From: an uncultured Lachnospiraceae bacterium
GTDB lineage: Bacteria > Bacillota > Clostridia > Lachnospirales > Lachnospiraceae
Direction: 5' to 3'
Assembly: GCA_910588285.1 (NCBI GenBank)
Contig: CAJUQB010000029.1
Location: 1 to 33,708 of the forward strand
Length of the DNA: 33,708 bases
Both the position numbers and the translations under genes were made by a program. The stretch's first letter is position 1. The number at the start of each line of letters is the position of its first letter. The notes beneath the pieces were generated by a model. The model saw nothing but the letters and a program-made list of their open reading frames with translations, was not told the DNA's origin and ran no database searches. This document shows, piece by piece, positions 1-5,797 of the stretch.

Positions 1-75
1 CAGCGCCGTTTTCAGCTGAATGAGGAGACGGCAAGCATGTATTACGAGCGATTCAGGGTATCGCCTTATCAGTAA
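1..75 (+). CDS. 3' end of an unidentified protein (partial)
   Basis: The first frame is open from the left edge to a TAA at 73-75 and encodes 24 residues ending in FRVSPYQ. This is too short to assign a family. It is followed by a hairpin repeat, the same arrangement seen downstream of the Ca2+ ATPase gene, which supports a real gene end here. The body of the gene lies outside the window. Confidence 0.45.
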   Translation, partial: QRRFQLNEETASMYYERFRVSPYQ

Positions 76-106
76 ATGGGTTTTGCCCGCTCCGTCCCAT
101 TCCTGT

Positions 107-178
107 GCATTCCGTGAGAACAGATTTTAGTGTGAGGGGCGATTTTTGCGCGGCAAAACTAAAAATATCGCCCCGAAT
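107..178 (+). repeat. Intergenic hairpin repeat, copy 1
   Basis: About 72 bp, strongly similar to 19015-19087. Both copies start with GCATTCCGTGAGAACA and contain a nested hairpin: GGGGCGAT pairs with ATCGCCCC, and inside it TTTTGC pairs with GCAAAA (136-174 here). Both copies lie just downstream of a plus-strand gene in the same orientation. There is no T-run, so it is not a standard intrinsic terminator. The loops differ at several bases while the stem is kept, which suggests selection on structure or recent spread. Confidence 0.75.
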
Positions 179-183
179 TGTAG

Positions 184-205
184 ACTTCAAAATTAATGCA
201 ACGAT
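184..205 (+). repeat. 22-bp direct repeat, copy A
   Basis: Starts ACTTCAAAATTAATGCAACG and is identical over 22 bp to 3029-3050. The two copies bracket the broken IS200-type transposase and the GH120 gene. They may mark an insertion or recombination boundary, or be part of a dispersed intergenic repeat. Confidence 0.6.
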
Positions 206-232
206 ATACCAGTGATAAATAATAAAATGTTA

Positions 233-260
233 TTGCAATTTCTTGTAGTTCTGCTATACA
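233..260 (+). promoter_or_regulatory. Candidate sigma-A-type promoter
   Basis: TTGCAA (233-238), 16-bp spacer, TATACA (255-260). No intact gene follows closely; a terminator-like hairpin starts about 30 bp downstream at 291. It may be a remnant promoter or drive a short transcript. Confidence 0.3.
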
Positions 261-290
261 GGTGGGATATAAGTAGTATAGTTCGTTTAT

Positions 291-322
291 AAATCCCTGT
301 CATTTTTTGATGGGGATTTTTT
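291..322 (+). terminator. Intrinsic terminator-like hairpin
   Basis: AAATCCCTGTCA (291-302) pairs with TGATGGGGATTT (308-319) over 12 positions including two G-T wobbles, with a T-rich loop, and is followed by a short T-run. Together with the candidate promoter at 233-260 it could bound a transcript of about 50 nt. Confidence 0.45.
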
Positions 323-365
323 CTAAGGAGAAATAAAGAGAACGGAAATTACCGGCCTCATTAAT

Positions 366-753
366 CCAATTACGATACACAGCAGACTGGACAGGGAATT
401 GACTGTTAATTTAAGGGAAGTGATAGCTATGCATAGAAGAGGGATTCATCTGCCAAAGCAATGAAGTAGAAATTTTGGCAGGACATGTTGGAAATGACTA
501 TATCCATCTGTTGGTGTCCGTACCGCCGCATTTGTCAGCGAGTAAGTTGGTACAGCATATAAAAGGGAATACGTCGCGAAACTTGCAGATGGAATATAAA
601 GAGTTGAATAAGCAATTCTGGGGTCAGCACTTATGGGCAAGAGGCTATTTTGTAGCAAGCAGTGGAAATGTAACAGATGAAATCATCAAAGAGTATATCA
701 AGAACCAAGATCTGCAAGAGAGGAACAATTCAGATAACTTTGAGATAGGGTAA
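366..753 (+). pseudogene. Broken IS200/IS605-type (Y1/HUH) transposase
   Basis: The frame ending at 753 encodes the C-terminal two thirds of a short IS200-type TnpA: a beta strand with HLLVSVPP, then SKLVQHIKGNTSRNLQ, a WGQHLWARGYFVASSGN block, and the helix with the expected catalytic Tyr in IKEYIKNQ. That frame opens only after a TAG at 424-426. Upstream, another frame carries an N-terminal-like segment (LTVNLREVIA, about 396-428), so a frameshift separates the halves and no proper start remains. The HUH metal motif reads Y-I-H rather than H-U-H, so the first His is also lost. The enzyme would nick and rejoin single-stranded DNA ends in an intact element; this copy should be inactive. Confidence 0.75.
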
Positions 754-793
754 AAGTAGCGGGATATCGATAACGTGTGGCATGCACAACTTT

Positions 794-845
794 AGGCTGC
801 TTTAGCAGCATGTTGAACCTACCGGCTTTAGCCGTTAGTGGTTCA
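794..845 (+). mobile_element. Probable right end of the IS200/IS605-type element
   Basis: Two small hairpins follow the transposase remnant: GCTGC-TTTA-GCAGC at about 796-809, and CCGGCTTTAGCCG near 822-834. The CCGGCTTTAGCC-type subterminal hairpin is typical of IS200/IS605 right ends, which are recognised as folded single strands. The left end was not located. Confidence 0.5.
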
Positions 846-903
846 GATACAAGAAAAAATGGAAGTATCTGATATTAGGAACCAAGAAAAGGAGGTATAA
901 AAA

Positions 904-2934
904 ATGAACTATTATGTAGACGCTGCGGCTCCAAGAGGAGGCGACGGCACGAAGGAGCATCCCTTCCAGCAGATTCAGCAGGCAGCAGAGCTTGCCCGGC
1001 CCGGCGATGAGGTTCTGGTGCTGCCGGGAACCTATCGGGAGGCCGTGGACCCAAAGCATGCCGGAACAGCTGAGCAGCCCATCATTTACCGTTCCGCAGA
1101 GAAGAATGGCGCCCATATCACAGGAAGCGAGGAGGCCAGGGGCTGGAAAGGCCTGGGGGACAATGTCTGGGAGCTGCGGGTGCCTAACGGGATTTTTGGG
1201 GCCTACAATCCCTTTACCACGCTGGTATCCGGCGACTGGTTTGTGGCCAGTATGATTGCCCACACTGGCGACGTGTACCTCAATGAGAAATCCATGTATG
1301 AGGTTACGGACATGGAGGGCGTCACGCACCCAAAGCGGTCGGAGACCAGCTGGGATCCGGAGTTTTCTCTGTATACCTGGTATACCTGCCAGGATGAGGA
1401 GAAAAAGGAGACCGTGATCTATGCCAATTTCCAGGGGCTTGACCCCAACCAGGAGCAGGTGGAGATCAGTGTCCGGAGGAATTGCTTCTATCCCTCCAGG
1501 GAAGGGGTTGGCTATCTTACGCTGTCCGGCTTTCGGGTCAGCAAGGCGGCTACCCAGTGGGCGCCTCCCACCGCCTATCAGGAGGGGATGATCGGCCCCC
1601 ACTGGTCCAAGGGCTGGGTGATTGAGGACTGTGAGATCTACGAATCCAAATGCAGCGGTATTTCCTTAGGCAAATATCTGCAGCCGGAGAATGACAACAA
1701 GTGGCTGAAATGGAAGTACAAGGACGGAACCCAGACAGAGCGGGACTGCATCTGCCAGGCCTCCTATGAGGGCTGGGACAAGGAGCATATCGGCTCCCAC
1801 ATTGTCCGGCGCTGTGATATCCATCACTGTGGCCAGACCGGGATCGTAGGGCATCTGGGCGGCGTGTTTTCTGTGATTGAGGACAACCATATTCATCACA
1901 TCAACAACAAACAGAACCTGGCTGGGGCGGAGATCGGCGGGATCAAGATGCATGCAGCCATTGATGTAATATTCCGCAGGAACCATATCCATCATTGTAC
2001 CAGGGGGATCTGGCTGGATTGGCAGGCCCAGGGCACCAGAGTAACCGGCAACCTGTTCCATGATAACAGCCTGCCCCATGATTTTACCCCCGGCTTTGAG
2101 ATCTTTGGCGGTATGGGAGAGGACCTGTTTATTGAAGTATCCCATGGCCCTACCCTGGTGGACCATAACCTCATGCTGTCTGACCGTTCCATGAAGATTG
2201 CGGCCCAGGGGGTGGCAGTGGTGCATAACCTGCTTTATGGCTCCCTGGTGGATATCGGAATCGGCACGGATAATGGCGCGCCGGATCTCCCATCTCCAAG
2301 ATATACGCCCTACCACAGGATCCACGGAACACAGGTGGCAGGCTTTATGACAATTCTGCACGGGGACGCAAGATTTTACAACAACATTTTTGTGCAGAAG
2401 CCCGTCCGTCCCTGTATGCAGGCCATGGCGGATATGATGGGCAGCGACGGCAATGGCTGGGATGACTGCAATGTTCTGGCCGGGACCTTCCCCTATGACG
2501 GCTATCCCACCTTTGAGGAATGGGACAGGCAGTTTGAAGGCTACTGCGGCATGGGCGTGCCGGCCGGGAACAAGTATTATGACCACCTGCCGGTGTGGTG
2601 CGCCGGGAATGTGTATTATAATGGGGCGAGAGCCTGGGAGAAGGAGGGGGATGCCCTCCAGGATACAGAGCATCCGGTGGAGATCCGGCTGGAGGAGAAG
2701 GCGGATGGCTGGTATCTTTCCACCAATCTCTGGGAGGTATTGCCCGGGGAGGAGAACGGAATTATTTCCACAGAGCTTTTGGGCATGGCCTTTGAGCCGG
2801 AGCAGCGGTATGAGAACCCGGACGGGAGCCCCATTGTGCTCCACCAGGATTATTTTGGAAAGCACAGGGGGGTTACCACCATTGCAGGGCCCTTTGCGGA
2901 GAAGGCGGCAGGGCCGGTGAAGGTATCGCTGTAA
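904..2934 (+). CDS. GH120-family beta-xylosidase (right-handed beta-helix)
   Basis: A 676-residue protein with no signal peptide or TM segment, so probably cytosolic, where it would release xylose from the non-reducing end of imported xylo-oligosaccharides. It matches, from memory of the family, the Thermoanaerobacterium GH120 enzyme XylC along most of its length: PGDEVLVLPGTYRE near 33-46, VEISVRRNCFYPSREG about 186-201, WAPPTA, GPHWSKGWVIED, GIVGHLGGVFS, GIWLDWQAQGTRV and EVSHGP. The family nucleophile and acid/base correspond to D372 (WLDW) and E411 (FIEVSHGP). Their spacing is 39 residues rather than the 23 recalled for XylC, because of an extra segment rich in Phe and Gly. A start at 904 is supported by AGGAGGT about 7 nt upstream. 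The gene stands between an IS200 remnant and a MITE, so it may be an acquired accessory gene. Confidence 0.82.
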   Translation: MNYYVDAAAPRGGDGTKEHPFQQIQQAAELARPGDEVLVLPGTYREAVDPKHAGTAEQPIIYRSAEKNGAHITGSEEARGWKGLGDNVWELRVPNGIFGAYNPFTTLVSGDWFVASMIAHTGDVYLNEKSMYEVTDMEGVTHPKRSETSWDPEFSLYTWYTCQDEEKKETVIYANFQGLDPNQEQVEISVRRNCFYPSREGVGYLTLSGFRVSKAATQWAPPTAYQEGMIGPHWSKGWVIEDCEIYESKCSGISLGKYLQPENDNKWLKWKYKDGTQTERDCICQASYEGWDKEHIGSHIVRRCDIHHCGQTGIVGHLGGVFSVIEDNHIHHINNKQNLAGAEIGGIKMHAAIDVIFRRNHIHHCTRGIWLDWQAQGTRVTGNLFHDNSLPHDFTPGFEIFGGMGEDLFIEVSHGPTLVDHNLMLSDRSMKIAAQGVAVVHNLLYGSLVDIGIGTDNGAPDLPSPRYTPYHRIHGTQVAGFMTILHGDARFYNNIFVQKPVRPCMQAMADMMGSDGNGWDDCNVLAGTFPYDGYPTFEEWDRQFEGYCGMGVPAGNKYYDHLPVWCAGNVYYNGARAWEKEGDALQDTEHPVEIRLEEKADGWYLSTNLWEVLPGEENGIISTELLGMAFEPEQRYENPDGSPIVLHQDYFGKHRGVTTIAGPFAEKAAGPVKVSL

Positions 2935-3028
2935 AAGGAGAGAAAGCTCCTGAATGTTGTTAGTCAACAATGCCACCGCATTGCCTCCTTCCTCCGCTTT
3001 GTCCTGATACAAAATTCAGGCACCTATT

Positions 3029-3050
3029 ACTTCAAAATTAATGCAACGAT
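3029..3050 (+). repeat. 22-bp direct repeat, copy B
   Basis: Identical to 184-205, and lies 3 bp before the MITE-like palindrome at 3054. The 94 bp between the GH120 stop and this repeat hold no gene; they contain a weak inverted pair (CCTGAAT near 2950 with ATTCAGG near 3014) and a small TTGTTAGTCAACAA palindrome. Confidence 0.6.
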
Positions 3051-3053
3051 GTA

Positions 3054-3217
3054 CTAGAGCGTGTTTGAAAATTCATTCGCCATCTGCACGCCCCACTTTG
3101 CGGTATATTTGGACCAAATTCAGGTTACATAGCCCGCTATGCGCCCTTCATTTGGCCCAAATCTCCCACAAAGTGTAACGCACAGCTGTCAGAAAGCAAT
3201 TTTCAAACACGCTCTAG
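3054..3217. mobile_element. MITE-like 164-bp imperfect palindrome
   Basis: The ends are perfect 20-bp inverted repeats (CTAGAGCGTGTTTGAAAATT at 3054-3073 and its complement at 3198-3217). Imperfect complementarity continues inward through CACTTTG, ATTTGG.CCAAAT and CATAGC to the centre near 3136, so the whole element can fold into one long hairpin. It encodes no protein. The structure fits a miniature inverted-repeat transposable element or a non-autonomous IS derivative. The CTAG outer bases may be part of the repeat or a target duplication. It ends only 23 bp before the start codon of the next gene. Confidence 0.75.
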
Positions 3218-3240
3218 AGAAAAACATCGGAGGGAACGAT

Positions 3241-3435
3241 ATGATAGAGAATGAAACAGAAATGCCCATTGGTTTTGGCTTAAGCCTTGCCATGCACGAG
3301 GATTCCATGAAACAGTTTTCCAAGCTGAGCGAAGGGGAAAAGCGTCAGGTGATTGAGGCGGCCAGGGGCGTACAGAGCAAGCAGCAGATGGATCAGCTGG
3401 TGGCCAGCATTGCTGATCTGGGCAGGCTGGTATAG
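3241..3435 (+). CDS. Small conserved hypothetical protein (64 aa)
   Basis: The ATG at 3241 is preceded by GGAGGGAACGAT. The 64-residue product has a conserved-looking opening (MPIGFGLSLAMHEDSM) followed by FSKLSEGEKRQVIEAARGV and a helical tail. There is no signal peptide, TM segment or Cys pair. I recognise this as a small protein seen repeatedly in clostridia but know of no function. It is probably all-helical and cytosolic. Its leader is occupied by the MITE-like palindrome, so its own promoter must lie in or before that element. It ends in a large bidirectional hairpin shared with the convergent histidine-kinase gene. A longer upstream frame exists in phase, but it runs through the MITE and lacks a comparable ribosome site. 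Confidence 0.7.
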   Translation: MIENETEMPIGFGLSLAMHEDSMKQFSKLSEGEKRQVIEAARGVQSKQQMDQLVASIADLGRLV

Positions 3436-3450
3436 GAATCTGATAAAAAT

Positions 3451-3529
3451 AAAGAGCAGTTCGTGTATATGTAAATGATATGCCCCTATTTCGGGGACAA
3501 TTCACTTACATGTATGCGGACTGCTCTTT
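3451..3529. terminator. Large bidirectional terminator between convergent genes
   Basis: AAAGAGCAGT (3451-3460) pairs perfectly with ACTGCTCTTT (3520-3529). Inside it, GTATATGTAA pairs mostly with TTACATGTAT, and CCCC-TATTT-CGGGG caps the centre. T-runs occur on both strands. It serves the small plus-strand gene and the minus-strand kinase. At 79 nt with three nested stems it is larger than a normal terminator. Confidence 0.75.
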
Positions 3530-3530
3530 T

Positions 3531-4853
3531 TCAATGCCCCGTTGCCTGCAGCGGGGTTTTTGACTGCTTGAATGGCAGCTCTACATAAAATACGGCTCCG
3601 GAATACTCCCCCGTTGGATCCTCTGCTGCCCAGATGCGCCCCTGATGGGCCGCAACCAGCTCCCGGGCAGTGGCAAGTCCAAGACCGAAATGGGATTTGT
3701 CCACCCGGGCCTGATCGGAGCGGTAAAAACGCGCAAAGATCTGCTCCCGCTCCTTAGGAGGAATGCCGGGGCCGGTGTCAGCCACGCCAAGAAGCAGCCG
3801 GCCCCTTCCGGATGGGGCCAGGGAAATGCGGACCCGGCCGCCCTCCGGGGTATAGGAGAGGGCATTGTCCAGAAGGATGGACAGTACCTGCCGGATACAG
3901 TCGCCGTCCCAGAGGCAGTCCGGCAGAGGCTCCTGGGGGAGGGCCAGCAGGAGCCGGATGTTCTGCCTGGCAGCCAGCCCTTCGTAGGATTCAAAGCAGC
4001 TTAACAGCAGCTCATCCGGCTGGAGGGCGGTCCGGTGGATTGCCAGAGAATGGCTGTCGGAGCTGGCCAACAGCAGCATGTCGCTGATCAGACCCTTCAT
4101 GCGCTGCCCCTCCTGAAGGATGATGGAAGCAAAATGATGCCGGTCAGAGGCAGTGTCTGACTTTTCCATGGATTCCAGGCCAGACAGCATGACATTGAGA
4201 GGAGAGCGCAGCTCATGGGAGGCAGAGGCAATAAAATGGGCCTGCTTTTCCCGGGATATGGCTATGGGGCGGAGCAGATGGCCGGTGAAGAACCAGGCAA
4301 ACAGCCCCAGCAGTGCCAGGGCAATAAGATCTGCTGCAAGGATGGACAGCCGCAGGAGAGAGAGCTGACGGAGCTGGGTTTCCAGGGGATACAGAACCAC
4401 AAAGCCCAGCCGTCCACCGTTCAGCTCCAGATATCCTACGGAGGCATAGCAGTCCTGGAGGGGAAATTCCTCATGGAGGATGCGCTGGCCCTTTGATTCC
4501 TGAAAAATATCGAGTCCCAGGCATTCCCGGGCATATTCCAGTGCCTGCCGGGATAAGGAGATATCCTCGCCATGGGGATGGAGAAGCTCATAATAGAGAG
4601 GTTCCCCATTGTTGTACAGGTAGATGTTCAGATGATGCTCCTCCTGCATCTGCCCCAGCCATTGGTGGGACAGCCAGGACTGCCCCTGGAGATTGGTCAG
4701 CAGCAGGGACAGCTCCTTGGAAAAGGAGGCGTAGCTGGTTTCCCGGACGCTGTGGCTGGCAGCCAGAAGGCACAGCAGGCTAAGGGCCAGAAGGATCCCT
4801 CCGGTGAAGAGGGTGCAGAAGGCTGTCATCTGCAGATGCAGCTTACGAAGCAT
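3531..4853 (-). CDS. Sensor histidine kinase (two-component system)
   Basis: A 440-residue membrane kinase. TM1 is near residues 9-32, an extracytoplasmic sensor region of about 130 residues follows, and TM2 is near 164-190. The HisKA box IASASHELRSPLN has its phospho-acceptor at H213. The HATPase domain shows the N box (LDNALSYTPEGG), G1 box (VADTGPGIP) and G2 box (FGLGLA). It should autophosphorylate and pass phosphate to the regulator encoded just upstream. I chose the ATG at 4853 because GGAGGA sits 5 nt upstream; an in-frame ATG at 4877 would lengthen the overlap and has no such site. It overlaps the regulator gene by 11 nt, implying translational coupling. The sensor domain has no recognised fold, so the signal is unknown. 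Confidence 0.92.
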   Translation of the reverse strand: MLRKLHLQMTAFCTLFTGGILLALSLLCLLAASHSVRETSYASFSKELSLLLTNLQGQSWLSHQWLGQMQEEHHLNIYLYNNGEPLYYELLHPHGEDISLSRQALEYARECLGLDIFQESKGQRILHEEFPLQDCYASVGYLELNGGRLGFVVLYPLETQLRQLSLLRLSILAADLIALALLGLFAWFFTGHLLRPIAISREKQAHFIASASHELRSPLNVMLSGLESMEKSDTASDRHHFASIILQEGQRMKGLISDMLLLASSDSHSLAIHRTALQPDELLLSCFESYEGLAARQNIRLLLALPQEPLPDCLWDGDCIRQVLSILLDNALSYTPEGGRVRISLAPSGRGRLLLGVADTGPGIPPKEREQIFARFYRSDQARVDKSHFGLGLATARELVAAHQGRIWAAEDPTGEYSGAVFYVELPFKQSKTPLQATGH

Positions 4854-5526
4854 GGCCGTCCTCCATGAGATACCCAATGCCCCGGACCGTCTGGATGGAG
4901 AGACGGCTGCCTGCCTGGTTCAGCCGTTTTCGGACAAAATGGATGTAGGTATCCAGATTCCCCTCCTCCACCGGAGCGTCCGCACCCCAGACCCGGGACA
5001 GCAGGGTCAGACGCCGAAGGACAGTGCCCGGGCTCTGAAGAAAAAGCTCCAGAAGCTGCGCCTCCCGGCCGGAGAGCACAAGATCTCCCGCCGGACCGGA
5101 CAGAAGCCGCAGGCTGCTGTCATAGGAAATATCACAAAAGCTTTGGACTGCCTGGGGAGAGCAAATATTGCTGCGCCGGCTCAGGGAGCGGATCCGTGCA
5201 GCCAGCTCCTCGTAGGCAAAGGGCTTGACCAGATAATCGTCAGCGCCGCAGTCCAGCCCCTCGATCCGGTCATACAGCTCCCCCAGGGCAGTGATCAGAA
5301 TCACCGGCGTGGTGATTCCGCGGTCCCGGGCTTTTTTCAGGACAAGCAGGCCGTTCATGGTGGGCAGCATCCGATCCAGCAGAGCAAGGTCATAGGCGTC
5401 TTGTAACAGAAGATCCAGGCCGTCCCTTCCATCCTGGCACACATCCACCAGATGGTGCTCCCGCTGTAGCTGAAATACCAGGGTTTCACAGAAATTTTTA
5501 TCATCTTCTACCAATAAAATACGCAT
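4843..5526 (-). CDS. OmpR/PhoB-family response regulator
   Basis: 227 residues: an N-terminal receiver with the acidic pocket (VEDD), phospho-acceptor D51 (ALLDRMLP) and conserved K101 (VKPF), then a C-terminal winged helix ending in the typical VRKRLNQAG...IQTVRGIGYLME block. It is the DNA-binding partner of the kinase whose start overlaps its stop. The pair is divergent from the importer operon beginning at 5798, with a 271-bp shared upstream region, so the importer operon is a plausible target. This is inference from position; no clear tandem operator was found between them. Confidence 0.95.
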   Translation of the reverse strand: MRILLVEDDKNFCETLVFQLQREHHLVDVCQDGRDGLDLLLQDAYDLALLDRMLPTMNGLLVLKKARDRGITTPVILITALGELYDRIEGLDCGADDYLVKPFAYEELAARIRSLSRRSNICSPQAVQSFCDISYDSSLRLLSGPAGDLVLSGREAQLLELFLQSPGTVLRRLTLLSRVWGADAPVEEGNLDTYIHFVRKRLNQAGSRLSIQTVRGIGYLMEDGHAS

Positions 5527-5797
5527 GGGAGTTCTCCGTTTCCTTGTCTAGTTTTATTCTATTTTAGCACAGGGAATCTTAAAAAATGTTTTAAATGTGA
5601 AAAAGAAATTAAAGATGTTCTTTAAGAAAAATTAAAGGAGAGGATGCTAGAATGATTAGAGGGGGGACGGGGTGGGATGCATCAAGAGCTGGATATATTG
5701 AGACTTGGAGAGCGGACAGATTTGGATGCGGACAGATTTGGATATGGCAGGACTTAAGGAGAAGGGAAAAAAGGACATAGGAAAGGAGTTGGATGGA
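5527..5797. promoter_or_regulatory. Divergent control region with a 16-bp tandem repeat
   Basis: This gap separates the regulator gene (minus) from the importer operon (plus). Its left half is AT-rich with several TTTAA/TTAAAG hexamers (about 5578-5637). On the minus strand a TAAAAT-like -10 lies about 40 nt before the regulator start. On the right, GCGGACAGATTTGGAT is perfectly repeated head-to-tail at 5712-5727 and 5728-5743. No convincing -35/-10 pair for the plus strand was found. Confidence 0.45.

Noticed and set aside
475..753. Intact small transposase starting at TTG 475
   Set aside because: The N-terminal third is missing from this frame, related sequence continues in another frame upstream, and the HUH motif has lost a His.
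835..3012. Long minus-strand frames opposite the GH120 gene
   Set aside because: They follow from the GC-rich codon use of the plus-strand gene; they lack ribosome sites and recognisable domains.
5578..5637. TTTAAG-like hexamers between the two-component system and the importer, compared with the array at 14058
   Set aside because: Spacing is 10, 12, 13 and 18 bp rather than a fixed 11, and only one hexamer is an exact TTTAAG; AT-richness is enough to explain it.
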